Shown: positions 50,452 through 59,346, numbered from the stretch's first letter. The stretch is 64,000 nt of DNA from Pseudomonadota bacterium (GCA_023419375.1 JAEZYD010000035.1:62001-126000); one strand, 5' to 3'. Translations and numbers: made by a program. Notes: a model not told the origin generated them from the letters alone.

Positions 50452-51627
50452 ATGCATGATTTTACGTACTACACGCCCACAAGGGTGGTTTTTGGCAAAA
50501 ATACAGAGCAGCAGACCGGCGCACTCGTCAAAGCCTGCAAATGCCGCAAGGTGCTCATCCACTTTGGCGGGCAGAGCGCCCTGCGCTCGGGCCTTGTGGA
50601 CAGGATCAAGACCTCTCTCGAGGCCGAAGGGCTGGCCTTTGTCACACTTGGCGGCGTAGTGCCCAACCCGCGGCTTTCGCTGATCCGCGCGGGCATTGAG
50701 CTTGCGCGCAGTGAAGGGGTGGATTTTGTTCTGGCAGTGGGCGGCGGCAGCGTCATCGACTCGGCCAAGGCCATTGCCTACGGAGCCGCCAACGAGGGCG
50801 ACGTGTGGGATTATTACATGGGCAAACGCAAGCCGGACGCCTGCCTGCCCATTGGCTGCGTGGTGACCATCGCTGCCGCGGGCAGCGAGATGAGCAGTTC
50901 AACCGTTGTGACCAACGAGGAAAACGGCTTCAAACGCAGCTTCAAGACAGATATGGCCCGTCCGGCCTTTGCCGTCATGAATCCGGAGCTGACCATGTCG
51001 CTGCCGCCCTTTCAGACGGCCTGCGGCTGCGTGGATATCCTCATGCACACCATGGAACGCTACTTCGGACATGGCTCGAACATGGACATAACGGACAGCA
51101 TCGGCGAGGGACTCATGCGCGTGGTCATGCACCATGCCGTTGTGCTGCGGGATGATCCGGCCAACTACGACTCCAGAGCCGAAGTCATGTGGGCTGGCAG
51201 CCTTTCGCATAATGGATTGACTGGCTGCGGCTCTGACGGCGGCGACTGGGCCACGCACATGATTGAACACGAGCTGAGCGGCATGTTTGACGTGGCCCAC
51301 GGCGCGGGGCTGTCTGCCATATGGGGCAGCTGGGCGCGCCATGTGCTGCCCCTGCGGCCTGACCGCTTTGCCCTGTTTGCGGAAAGGGTCATGGGTATTG
51401 CCCCGGCGGAAACGGAAACCATCACGGGCCTGCGGGGCATTGAGGCCATGGAGCGGTTTTTCCGCTCGCTGCACATGCCCACCTCGCTGAAAGAGCTGAA
51501 TCTCGCGCCCACAGATGCGCAGATTGCCGAAATGGCCGAGAAGGCCCTTGTGGGCAAAGCCCACATCGGCAGCGTAAAAAAACTGCTGCCGCCCGATATT
51601 GTCGCCATTTTTGCTGCCTCGCGTTAG
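50452..51627 (+). CDS. Iron-containing alcohol dehydrogenase (YqhD/BdhA type)
   Basis: 391 residues, group III ADH. The cofactor loop is AVGGGSVIDSAKAIAYGA near 95-112. Metal ligands match YqhD spacing: D195 and H199 (CGCVDILMHTMER), H269 (DWATHM) and H283 (FDVAHGAGL). The GGGS cofactor region favours NADP(H), as in YqhD/butanol dehydrogenases. It likely reduces aldehydes or oxidises primary alcohols in the cytoplasm. Start 50452 follows CAGGAGG. It is flanked by terminators on both sides, so it is an independent unit inside a glycosyltransferase cluster. Confidence 0.92.
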   Translation: MHDFTYYTPTRVVFGKNTEQQTGALVKACKCRKVLIHFGGQSALRSGLVDRIKTSLEAEGLAFVTLGGVVPNPRLSLIRAGIELARSEGVDFVLAVGGGSVIDSAKAIAYGAANEGDVWDYYMGKRKPDACLPIGCVVTIAAAGSEMSSSTVVTNEENGFKRSFKTDMARPAFAVMNPELTMSLPPFQTACGCVDILMHTMERYFGHGSNMDITDSIGEGLMRVVMHHAVVLRDDPANYDSRAEVMWAGSLSHNGLTGCGSDGGDWATHMIEHELSGMFDVAHGAGLSAIWGSWARHVLPLRPDRFALFAERVMGIAPAETETITGLRGIEAMERFFRSLHMPTSLKELNLAPTDAQIAEMAEKALVGKAHIGSVKKLLPPDIVAIFAASR

Positions 51628-51654
51628 GAGCGACTGGCGGATAAAGCATTGTTG

Positions 51655-51705
51655 GCCCGTTTCAGGCCGGGGTAACCAGACTGCCCCGTCTGAAACGGGC
51701 TTTTT
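51655..51705 (+). terminator. Intrinsic terminator of the alcohol dehydrogenase gene
   Basis: GCCCGTTTCAG at 51655-51665 pairs with CTGAAACGGGC at 51690-51700, followed by five T residues. Confidence 0.9.
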
Positions 51706-51769
51706 CCGGCCTTGGCCGGGGATATTGAGGCGGCCTGCGGGCTGCACAAAGCGACATCAGGAGCCAGCC

Positions 51770-52780
51770 ATGCATGATGCATTTGAAGGCCGCATTGACG
51801 TGAGGTTTCCGCGCGCGGTGGCCACAGGCGTAACCGGCAACTGGGCCTTTGCCGCGGGCACGGTGTTGCTGGCGCTTCGGCGGCATAATCCTGAGCTGGA
51901 GGCAGACGTCATCGTTTTTTGCGATGACTCCTTGCTGGAAACCGATGCCGCGATACTCCAAAGCCTTGGTGCGCAGCTTGTGCCCTTTACGCCTGTTCCC
52001 GCAGAGCTGACGGCTGAGGCGCTGGAGGTCTTTTCGCCGCTCAGTCTGGCCAAATTTGACTGCTTTGACCTGTTGCAACGCTATACATCGGTTGTGTGGC
52101 TTGATGCGGATGTGCTGATTCAGGATAATATTGAAGGTCTGTTTGATTGCGGCCCACTGGGGCTGGCGCTGGAAGATCCGGAGTTTTTCGACCCTCCGGG
52201 GGCCAAACCCGCGCAAATCAATCTGCACGGGCCCATTGAGGGTTTTGACGGGGCCGCAGACAACCTGAATTCGGGCGTCATCGTGTTCCGTAACGACTTG
52301 CCCGCGCCGGAGGCACTGCGTCAGGGTTGCCTGGAATTTGTGTGCCGCCACGGCGCAGAGTTGCGCTACCCCGATCAGGCGGCATTCAACCTGCTGGCGC
52401 AGATGCTGCTGCGGCAGTATCCGCAGAGCGTTTTTCAACTACCGCAGGGCTTCAATGCGCATCCGCGTAATCCGGCGGCGGCCTTTGCGCCAGTGGTGCA
52501 TGCCTTTGGAGCGTACAAGCTGTGGAATGACGGCCTCACCGCCACCTGTTTTCCTGAATGGCAGCGGGACTATGCCCGCTGGCAACGCCTTGGCGGCAGC
52601 CCCTATGCGGGAACAGTTGAAAATGCGGACTTTCTTGAGGGCGGCGCGTTTTCGCTGCTCGGCGGGCTGTGCGGCACCATTGAAAAAGCTGAGGCCGCCA
52701 TTGCCGACTTGCAGCAGAAGCTGGAAATGGAAACTAGGGTTCGGGCCAGACTCGAAGCAGTGGTCAGCAGGCTCGGGTGA
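51770..52780 (+). CDS. GT8-like glycosyltransferase
   Basis: 336 residues, start 51770 with CAGGAG upstream. GT-A fold: the N-terminal strand VTGNWAFAAGTVLLALRRHN, the metal-binding DxD in SVVWLDADVLIQD (near residue 115), NLNSGVIVFRND near 167, and the segment RYPDQAAFNLLAQM. These are features of GT8/LgtC-like retaining transferases. The C-terminal 45 residues form a coiled-coil-like helix (EKAEAAIADLQQKLEMETRV). The acceptor is unknown. Confidence 0.75.
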   Translation: MHDAFEGRIDVRFPRAVATGVTGNWAFAAGTVLLALRRHNPELEADVIVFCDDSLLETDAAILQSLGAQLVPFTPVPAELTAEALEVFSPLSLAKFDCFDLLQRYTSVVWLDADVLIQDNIEGLFDCGPLGLALEDPEFFDPPGAKPAQINLHGPIEGFDGAADNLNSGVIVFRNDLPAPEALRQGCLEFVCRHGAELRYPDQAAFNLLAQMLLRQYPQSVFQLPQGFNAHPRNPAAAFAPVVHAFGAYKLWNDGLTATCFPEWQRDYARWQRLGGSPYAGTVENADFLEGGAFSLLGGLCGTIEKAEAAIADLQQKLEMETRVRARLEAVVSRLG

Positions 52781-52825
52781 GGGGCGGGGTGTTGTGCTGT
52801 CAGGCATAGAGAAAAGGATGATTGG

Positions 52826-53449
52826 ATGGATATTCAACCGTCATTGCTAGGCTGTATCTCTATCGCCAAGGACTGGCTGACGCTCATAATCGCGGGATGT
52901 GGCGTGTGGGTCGCGTGGCAGGGACTGAGAACGTGGCGCAGACAGCTCAAAGGCACTTCCCAGTTTGATGTTGCCAAACGGCTGATGCTCATGGTGTATC
53001 AGATCAGGCGAGACATTGAGTATTGCAGATCTCCGATTCGTAATAACGCATTGATTACGCAGGATGCTGAAGGCAACCCTATTCCCAAAAATCAGCAAAT
53101 GTACGAATCCACCAAGAAAGACATGTGGGAACGGTTTGATAAAATAGTAAAAATATTTAACGAAATAGAATTGTTACTGTTTGAAGCAGAGATAGTTCTT
53201 GATAAAAATGTTCGAGAACTCTTTCGTCCAATAAGTGAAGTATGTTTACAGTTGAGGACCAGTATCAAATTTTTTTTGGCGTACTCTGATCCCAAAAGAA
53301 AAAATCGCAGTGATACTGATGCTGAGAGTAGAAAATTTAATGAATTAGAGGAAACAATCTATGCACAAGCTGGAGACGCTATTCAAGCCAAGGTAGATTC
53401 TGCGGTGAGAGAAATAGAAAAATTTATTAAGCCTTACGTGCATGGTTGA
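52826..53449 (+). CDS. Membrane-anchored helical protein of unknown function
   Basis: 207 residues. One N-terminal hydrophobic segment (WLTLIIAGCGVWVAWQGLRT, residues 17-36), then a cytoplasmic, charged, alpha-helical body. It becomes markedly AT-rich after about 53080, unlike the glycosyltransferase before it, which suggests acquired DNA. It lies right next to the tRNA-Arg junction. No family recognised. Confidence 0.6.
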   Translation: MDIQPSLLGCISIAKDWLTLIIAGCGVWVAWQGLRTWRRQLKGTSQFDVAKRLMLMVYQIRRDIEYCRSPIRNNALITQDAEGNPIPKNQQMYESTKKDMWERFDKIVKIFNEIELLLFEAEIVLDKNVRELFRPISEVCLQLRTSIKFFLAYSDPKRKNRSDTDAESRKFNELEETIYAQAGDAIQAKVDSAVREIEKFIKPYVHG

Positions 53450-53485
53450 TTGCTATGTACGCTTGCTAACCAGCTCCTAGAATGA

Positions 53486-53525
53486 AAAAAGGTTGGGTGC
53501 ATATTCTGCATCCAACCTTTTGTCT
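53486..53525. terminator. Terminator beside the tRNA-Arg fragment
   Basis: AAAAGGTTGG(G)TGCA at 53487-53501 pairs with TGCATCCAACCTTTT, with T-runs on both strands. It was probably the native terminator of the tRNA-Arg gene (minus strand). Confidence 0.85.
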
Positions 53526-53530
53526 TTTAG

Positions 53531-53580
53531 TGGTGCGCCCGGCGAGATTCGAACTCACGGCCTTTGGCTCCGGAGGCCCA
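53531..53580 (-). other. 3' part of tRNA-Arg(CCG): integration (att) site
   Basis: On the minus strand the sequence from the anticodon loop (CTCCGGA) through the T-arm (GTTCGAATC) to the encoded CCA is intact, but the acceptor 5' strand, D-arm and upper anticodon stem are absent. A truncated tRNA 3' end next to a tyrosine integrase is the classic junction left by an element that integrated into the tRNA gene. The intact tRNA should lie at the far end of the element, and I do not find it in this window. Confidence 0.85.
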
Positions 53581-53589
53581 TGAACTAGA

Positions 53590-53678
53590 TTGTTACCATT
53601 TACTATGAAATTCTATTTATTTTATAAATTATGATAGTTACAAAAAAAACTTGTATCATTTGCCTCTGTTTGTTACCA
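53590..53678. repeat. Paired TTGTTACCA direct repeats next to the att site
   Basis: TTGTTACCA occurs at 53590-53598 and 53670-53678, with a related TTGTATCATT between them (53651). The region is AT-rich and just before the integrase, fitting arm-type integrase binding sites. Confidence 0.45.
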
Positions 53679-53727
53679 ATTTTGAACATTAAGGTTGGAA
53701 ATGGGGTTGGAAAATGGAGCGTCAAAA

Positions 53728-54873
53728 ATGAAACCTTGCAGACGAAAGGCTACAAAGTACCCCGGTGTCTTCTTCCGTGAAACCGCCAGAATTGGAGCTT
53801 CTGGTGTGGAGCGCGTATACTACATTGTGTTCAAAAAAGGCGGCAAGGTCTACGAGGAAAAGGTTGGCAGGCAGTATGCGGATGATATGACCGAAGCCAA
53901 AGCCTCGCGCATCCGTGGTGAACGCATTGAAGGGAAGCGGGCTTCACGCAAAGAAGCTCGCGCGGCTGAAGAGGCTAGGCGGCTTGAAAGTGAAAATCGT
54001 CCGACTATTGCGCGTCTTTGGCAACTGTATGGTGAAGCCCTCATCAGAGGTAAGCCATCGGCTCAAGATCAAAGTCGCTACTCATTGTATCTCAAGCAGG
54101 ACTTCGGTGATATGGTGCCGAACGACATTTTAACCTCCGCGGTGGATCGCTTGCGGATCAAGCTTGCCAAACAGGGCAAGAGTGCCCAAACAGTTAAACA
54201 TGTGCTCACGCTACTCCGGCGTATTATCAAGTTTGGGGTGAAAAAAGGATTGTGCGAGGCTCCAGCTCCTTCAAAATTGCATTTTGAAATTCCACATGTC
54301 GATAACGAGAAAACAGAAACATTGACCCCAGAACAGCTAATCGCACTGAAGAAAGCTCTCGATGAGGAGCCAGATCAGAATGCAGCCGCTTTGATGCGTT
54401 TAGCCTTGGTGACTGGCATGAGGCGTGGAGCCTTGCTTGCATTGCGCTGGGATGACCTTGATTTTAACCGTGGATTTATAACGCTACGAGGGGAAGTTGC
54501 CAAAAAGGGGAAAACAGAAAGCATCCCCATGACAGCCGCTGCGCAGCAAATTCTTAAAACCATCGAATACGCTGGCAGCCCCTATGTTTTTCCAGGTAAA
54601 GACGGTGGGCAGAGGAAGGAGTTCAGGAGATTGCCAAAAAGAGTGAAGCAAAAGGCTGGCCTCCCCGACGATTTTCGTCCTTTGCATGGCCTACGCCATA
54701 CCTATGCTTCTTTTCTTGCATCCAGTGGTAAGGTTGATTTATATACGTTACAGAAGTTGTTAACACATTCAAGCCCGCAGATGACGCAAAGATATGCGCA
54801 TTTGGCTGATGAGGCACTGCAAAGGGCAGCCAGTGTTGCCGATGATATTTTAAAAGAAATGCGTAACGGTTAA
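53728..54873 (+). CDS. int: Tyrosine-recombinase integrase
   Basis: 381 residues from ATG 53728, chosen for the GGAG upstream (TTG 53695 and ATG 53701 are alternatives). The Arm/DUF4102-like N-terminus and SAM-like core-binding part (about 85-180) precede the catalytic domain. Active-site residues are R in TGMRRGALLALRWDDL, H-x-L-R-H in PLHGLRHTYASFL, H in LLTHSS, and the nucleophile Y in MTQRYAHL. It lies next to the truncated tRNA-Arg it presumably used as target and is transcribed away from it. Confidence 0.92.
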   Translation: MKPCRRKATKYPGVFFRETARIGASGVERVYYIVFKKGGKVYEEKVGRQYADDMTEAKASRIRGERIEGKRASRKEARAAEEARRLESENRPTIARLWQLYGEALIRGKPSAQDQSRYSLYLKQDFGDMVPNDILTSAVDRLRIKLAKQGKSAQTVKHVLTLLRRIIKFGVKKGLCEAPAPSKLHFEIPHVDNEKTETLTPEQLIALKKALDEEPDQNAAALMRLALVTGMRRGALLALRWDDLDFNRGFITLRGEVAKKGKTESIPMTAAAQQILKTIEYAGSPYVFPGKDGGQRKEFRRLPKRVKQKAGLPDDFRPLHGLRHTYASFLASSGKVDLYTLQKLLTHSSPQMTQRYAHLADEALQRAASVADDILKEMRNG

Positions 54874-54910
54874 TTTTTGTTAAAAATGCATATCGTAAGC
54901 GGGTAATGTA

Positions 54911-55924
54911 GTGGACGATAAAAATTTCGCATACAGGATGAAGTTGACAGCTTTTTTTCACACGGAATATACGTATAGATTTTTAGAGAATCAGAAGTTT
55001 TCTAATAAACTATTAAATTGCATTGCTGAGTTGCAAGATTTTCTGCACAAGGCTATGGGAAAACATTATGATGAGCATGATATTGATTTTTTATTAGATT
55101 ATCATGTCTTTAAGCAATGTTCAGGTCCAAAAATTGATCTCTTCAGGGATTTGCTCAATAAACGCATGACTTTGCACGTAAAAGAATTCACGCACAACAC
55201 GCCACCTATTCAAGAAATACATAGATATATTTTGAGTCAAGACAATCTAGCACGCGCACTGAGACTTGTTGCTGGTATATCTTTAAAATATGGTGTTTAT
55301 GCTGCGCATGTTGCTACATTCAAGAACAAGAATTATGATATTAATATTCTTGATTATAAAAGGATCTCTCGCCACACAGAAAGACTATACTTTAAAAAGA
55401 GCATTGTTGACAAATTGCTGTGCCCTGCTGTTATTGTAACAGACCCAGGCGAAAGTTGTTTTGTGATGGATGATAGTCTTAAACAGGATAAATTGGCGTT
55501 TCATGTCGACTTGGACTCTAAAGAATACAAATTTGAAAGCGCAGTTGAAACAATTAAATCCATAATGTCATTATACATATATGAAAAGGATCCAAATACG
55601 CATATAAATAATTATAGCACTGTTAGTTCTTATTTGAATATGTTTTTTCCTAAAACCATGCATAGAATTAGTATTGATGAAGCAATAAACAGGCTGATTG
55701 GAATTATAATGTACGACTATGTAAAGAATAATACCAGTATGAATATTACTGCTGTAGCAAAACATTTTTGCAAAAACTTGATAATTAGGCCAAATTTGAA
55801 TTGCACAAAAAATGATAATTTTGAAACTTGCGTAAGTAGCGATAGTTGTTTTAGAAATTATATTAAGTTATACAAAGTGGCGTGTAAATCTATTGATCAA
55901 GGTTGTATATGCACATCAAAATAG
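54911..55924 (+). CDS. Orphan AT-rich protein, unknown
   Basis: 337 residues, GTG start 37 bases after the integrase. Strongly AT-rich codon use, no signal peptide or membrane segment, mostly alpha-helical prediction by eye. It has a scattered Cys set concentrated at the C-terminus (LNCTKND, ETCVSSDSCF, ACKSIDQGCICTSK), seven cysteines in the last 45 residues. That tail might bind metal. No family recognised. Its position directly behind the integrase is typical for island cargo or defence genes. Confidence 0.65.
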   Translation: MDDKNFAYRMKLTAFFHTEYTYRFLENQKFSNKLLNCIAELQDFLHKAMGKHYDEHDIDFLLDYHVFKQCSGPKIDLFRDLLNKRMTLHVKEFTHNTPPIQEIHRYILSQDNLARALRLVAGISLKYGVYAAHVATFKNKNYDINILDYKRISRHTERLYFKKSIVDKLLCPAVIVTDPGESCFVMDDSLKQDKLAFHVDLDSKEYKFESAVETIKSIMSLYIYEKDPNTHINNYSTVSSYLNMFFPKTMHRISIDEAINRLIGIIMYDYVKNNTSMNITAVAKHFCKNLIIRPNLNCTKNDNFETCVSSDSCFRNYIKLYKVACKSIDQGCICTSK

Positions 55925-56282
55925 CTTTCAAGCTATATAGCTGATCTTGCTGTCCGCCTAAGGGTTTGGGAAAAAATCTAAAATCTCAGCAGCATGTGGT
56001 ATAAAAAGTTAGTACAACAACTTGCCACACACGGCGATTTTGGACTAGAGTCAAGTCACCATATGACAATCTTCTCTCAACTGCGATTCTTGATACCAAC
56101 GTCAGGGTTTAATGTGCGTTCGCCAGCGCTCACTTCCTTGAGGTGGGATTGGATAACTTGCAGCCGGTCATACAGTCAAAGAATCTCAATGCCACGTGCG
56201 GCGCCGAGGGGCCATACGTTAAAGGCAGGGAAGCGGGGATCTCCCGCTCCCCATAAGGTTTTCTGTCTGTAGTGCCCTGCTC
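55925..56282. other. Non-coding interval in the island
   Basis: 358 bases with no supported gene. A plus-strand frame at 55994-56272 has no ribosome site or resemblance to a protein. The only structure is the hairpin at 56228-56252. Confidence 0.4.
56228..56252 (-). terminator. Hairpin after the small membrane genes
   Basis: GGGAAGCGGG and CCCGCTCCCC arms around GATCT. It lies 31 bases past the stop at 56283 on the minus strand, with only a short T tract. Confidence 0.45.
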
Positions 56283-56435
56283 CTATTCTCCTTCGGGCAG
56301 TGCCAATTTTTCTGGCTCGTCTTCAATCACTTGGTCTGTTTTCCTTTTATCCAACTCTACGGCCACTGCCGCTGCAGTAAATACGCCGACTATCCCTGCT
56401 AACGCTCCGCCGATAAATGCCCATGTCTTACTCAT
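56283..56435 (-). CDS. 50-residue single-pass membrane protein
   Basis: MSKTWAFIGGALAGIVGVF continues through TAAAVAVELDKRK: one Gly/Ala-rich membrane helix (residues 5-26), then a charged tail. The ATG at 56435 has TGGAG at proper spacing. It follows a 23-residue membrane peptide gene on the same strand by 54 bases. Function unknown. The size and layout recall small stress, holin-like or toxin peptides of mobile elements. Confidence 0.6.
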   Translation of the reverse strand: MSKTWAFIGGALAGIVGVFTAAAVAVELDKRKTDQVIEDEPEKLALPEGE

Positions 56436-56489
56436 AAGGACTCCATTTAGTTGTGATATAAAGAAAGATAAGAGCAACCTCCTATCTGC

Positions 56490-56561
56490 CTAATCATCCA
56501 TACTTTCTTTGACAATTTGCAAAACAGCTATGGCAACTGCGATCCACCCTGTATAGTTCAT
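56490..56561 (-). CDS. 23-residue hydrophobic peptide
   Basis: MNYTGWIAVAIAVLQIVKES ending MDD, with a very good ribosome site (GGAGG, seven bases before ATG 56561). One short membrane-like helix and an acidic end. It is upstream of the 50-residue membrane protein and may be cotranscribed. Its shortness makes the call uncertain. Confidence 0.5.
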   Translation of the reverse strand: MNYTGWIAVAIAVLQIVKESMDD

Positions 56562-56648
56562 GAAACCTCCACTAGTTATAGCAGCGCGGGATGCGCCGAT
56601 TTTTGTTAAACGCAAAGGAACGGAATACCCCCGTGCAGTACCAGGAGC

Positions 56649-56695
56649 TAAAATCAAGGGGGACCATCATAACGCACCCCCCTTGAGCAATGCCG
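56649..56695 (-). terminator. Terminator of the VWA gene
   Basis: On the minus strand CAAGGGGG(G) pairs with CCCCCTTG and is followed by ATTTT. The left arm overlaps the end of the coding region. Confidence 0.55.
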
Positions 56696-58298
56696 CCTGC
56701 AATATGGCAAACATGGAAGGGACCAGATCGGGCAAGTCATTGACCACTCTACATGTGTGCGGCAGCAGATGCGTAATATGTTCATCCCGTATGCCAAGGC
56801 CATAAACTTCAAAGCCAAGTTCTTGCGCCACCCCTATGGCATTGTTTGCAGCCAACTGGTTGTCCGGCATGCCATCAGTGATAACCAGAATAATCTTGCG
56901 CCGCTCTTTGAGGGGCAGCATGGTTTGCAAAACCCACCAAAAAGCCCCAGCTAGGGGGGTCCCGCCAGAAGCCCGAAGGTCGAACAGATCTGGCACTGCC
57001 TGCCCATGTCGCATGATGGGGAATACTGAATTGGTTTCCGTGACAGCGGGAAAGGCTGTTACTGCAGGGTTCACGTCACGGATATGACTCAGCGCCGTTG
57101 CCACTGCAAAGCATGCCCGATTGGCAAGACTCATCGGTGCGCCAGCCATGCTGCCGCTTACGTCCAGCAGGATATGGACAGCCGTATTGAGGCCCAGTTG
57201 CACAGACTCTTTTTGGAAAACACGAGCATTGCCAACTTGCAGACGGTGTAGTGAGTTGGCATGCAGTGTTCCTCTACGCCCGATACTGCAACGCCTCTGT
57301 GTTTGCGCCTGCAGAAAACCTTGAAGGCGCGTGCGTAGCGCAATGCTGGCCTGAAGGGCTTGCAGCTTCTGCTCTGCTGGCAAAGGGGCTGCCTGTCGGG
57401 TGCCTTCTACGGCCACAGTCAGAGCGTCACTGGCGGATTCTACGCTGCTATTGGCAAGCTCAATCGCCATGATTTCGCCGAGTTGCTGGGGTAGATCCTG
57501 CGCCTCAGCATGAAAAAGAGCTTTGAGCGGTAATGCGCTCAAAGCCCTTAGCGGTTGAACCGTTTCAGCTTGTTGGTCAATTTGTGAGGCAGAATCGGTA
57601 TCCTCCTTTGTCAACTGGGGCATGTCACCCTGATCGTTTTTATCCGTACATTTGGTGGTTGCAGTTGGTTGAGGCGGTTCCCACTGCCGGATGCACAGGG
57701 CGATTTGCCGTGCGTATGCGACTGCTGCCGCCGTATCTGGACAATGAATGTAGACCTTGACTAGGATAGCATCCAGAGCCTCCTTCAATCTGGGGAAGTG
57801 CTGCTCCATGATGCTCGCCGCGTTTTGGCGTGCCGGGGTCACATCATTTACATCCCAGGCCCGCACCGTCAGAAGCACATAGTCCAAAACAGCAAGGGCC
57901 GGGGAATCGTCCCCGGCCCTTGGCTGTGCTTGCTCTACAAAGAATCGTCGTATGAGCCAGTTTAGATTTTTTCGACAGCCTGGGAAGATCCCCGACAGTT
58001 TCTTTTCAACACGCCAGTCCTCAAGGCAATTGAACAGGTTGAAGGTCACAAGATCAAGGTTTGCAGCTTTCAGCACGCTAAAATCAGTGTGCCGGATATG
58101 GCCGGATTCATGATCTACAAATGACCTCGCCAATGCCAGCACTTCAGGTTCACAATCCATGGGCAATGAGGGCAAGTGAATCACCTTACCGTTGGTACAG
58201 GCCTCCTTGCCGCCAATACGTACCTGCACCCCATAGCGGTCGCCAAGGATGGACGCCAGCAGGGGCAGACAGTTGAGAACGTCTTTTGTGCGTACCAT
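56667..58298 (-). CDS. VWA-domain protein, CobT-like, with HExGH motif
   Basis: 543 residues from ATG 58298. The N-terminal half has a zinc-peptidase-like HESGH near residue 61 and a second acidic helix CLEDWRVEKKLSG near 90. The C-terminal von Willebrand A domain has the MIDAS motif LLDVSGSMAG near 378 and VITDGMPDNQ near 470. A mid-region is acidic and Gln-rich. This is the layout of CobT-like proteins that pair with a MoxR/CobS AAA+ ATPase and a DUF3150 protein on ICEs, large plasmids and phages. The start is 5 bases after the upstream stop, but that partner AAA+ gene is broken here. Role unknown. Confidence 0.8.
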   Translation of the reverse strand: MVRTKDVLNCLPLLASILGDRYGVQVRIGGKEACTNGKVIHLPSLPMDCEPEVLALARSFVDHESGHIRHTDFSVLKAANLDLVTFNLFNCLEDWRVEKKLSGIFPGCRKNLNWLIRRFFVEQAQPRAGDDSPALAVLDYVLLTVRAWDVNDVTPARQNAASIMEQHFPRLKEALDAILVKVYIHCPDTAAAVAYARQIALCIRQWEPPQPTATTKCTDKNDQGDMPQLTKEDTDSASQIDQQAETVQPLRALSALPLKALFHAEAQDLPQQLGEIMAIELANSSVESASDALTVAVEGTRQAAPLPAEQKLQALQASIALRTRLQGFLQAQTQRRCSIGRRGTLHANSLHRLQVGNARVFQKESVQLGLNTAVHILLDVSGSMAGAPMSLANRACFAVATALSHIRDVNPAVTAFPAVTETNSVFPIMRHGQAVPDLFDLRASGGTPLAGAFWWVLQTMLPLKERRKIILVITDGMPDNQLAANNAIGVAQELGFEVYGLGIRDEHITHLLPHTCRVVNDLPDLVPSMFAILQAALLKGGAL

Positions 58299-58302
58299 GG
58301 CG

Positions 58303-59337
58303 TCACCACAGCCCCAGGCTGGGGATCGCAGGATGCGACAACGAGCTGTCAACTGCAGGGATGTCTGGCAGAATGGGATCGTCATCATCTCCATCAACCA
58401 CACCCTCTATCTGCATCGCGTTGTCATCCAGTACTGGCATTGTGCATGGTACGGCGAGCAGCGCATCCAGTACAAAGGCCGGGCCGTAGCCCTCAATAAC
58501 TTTTTGGGCATGTCCCACAAGAGCCCTGCTGTCCTTAAGTAGACAGACCAGCCCTTGCAACAACAGCAGATCTGTGCCGGTGATGTTGCCCTTCTTGGGC
58601 ATGCGCAGCAGTGCTGTCTGCACGATATCAGCCACCGGTGCCACATGCGGCTCTACGAAAGACAAGCCCGTGAGCTTGGCATGCAGGGTACGCAGCGGCG
58701 AAAGTGCCTTGTGGGTTACTTCCGTCTTGCCATGGTAAACTCTGCGCCATATATAGTCAGCCGACTTGGCCACCTCATCAAACAGCGTGCCGCCGAGGCC
58801 CTGCACCTCTTCTGCCAGACCGGCTTCCAGTACAGCGGTATTATCCGCATGCTGCTCCAGCGGGGATACCTTGTACAACTGCCAGCGAAAATCCATGCGA
58901 GCCCTTACATAATCAGATTCCACAAGGGAGTTACGGATAATTTCGCCCCACTGATGGTGCTTCTCAATCCATGCCTGCACATTTTGATCGTAGCCAGCCA
59001 GAAATGCTTCCTTTTCTTTCTGGAATTCGGTGCGAATATTGAGCAGCTCCTGCACAATTTCGCCAGCCTTTTCTTCGGGGATAGCCCAACCGGACATGAA
59101 CCGCACCCCGTGCCTGTCAAGGTAGTTGAAGGCGCGAGCCTTGAGCGTACCAAACACTTTGAGGTTTTCCGGGTCGGCAATGCGCTTGGAGCCCAAAGAT
59201 GCCAGATCTTCAGGGGGCAGCTCTGCACCGCCCAGATCTTCCTGACTCATTTTGCGACGGGCTGACCACAGGCTGACGTTAAGATTGAGAGCTAACAAGT
59301 TGTCCAGAATGCGGATATCAGAAACAAGTTGTGTCAT
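58303..59337 (-). CDS. DUF3150 family protein
   Basis: 344 residues. Begins VSDIRILDNLLALNLNVSLW, with SARRKMSQEDLGGAELPPED and the segment KARAFNYLDRHGVRFMSGWA typical of DUF3150. Mainly helical, acidic C-terminal tail. In intact cassettes it lies between an AAA+ ATPase gene and a VWA/CobT gene, as here in order. The ribosome site GTAGGAGG overlaps the stop of the truncated AAA+ gene. Predicted cytoplasmic; no activity is established for the family as far as I know. Confidence 0.75.
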   Translation of the reverse strand: MTQLVSDIRILDNLLALNLNVSLWSARRKMSQEDLGGAELPPEDLASLGSKRIADPENLKVFGTLKARAFNYLDRHGVRFMSGWAIPEEKAGEIVQELLNIRTEFQKEKEAFLAGYDQNVQAWIEKHHQWGEIIRNSLVESDYVRARMDFRWQLYKVSPLEQHADNTAVLEAGLAEEVQGLGGTLFDEVAKSADYIWRRVYHGKTEVTHKALSPLRTLHAKLTGLSFVEPHVAPVADIVQTALLRMPKKGNITGTDLLLLQGLVCLLKDSRALVGHAQKVIEGYGPAFVLDALLAVPCTMPVLDDNAMQIEGVVDGDDDDPILPDIPAVDSSLSHPAIPSLGLW

Positions 59338-59346
59338 TATAGCCTC

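Noticed and set aside
55994..56272. 92-codon plus-strand open frame
   Set aside because: No ribosome site or recognisable motif, and it overlaps the hairpin behind the small membrane genes.
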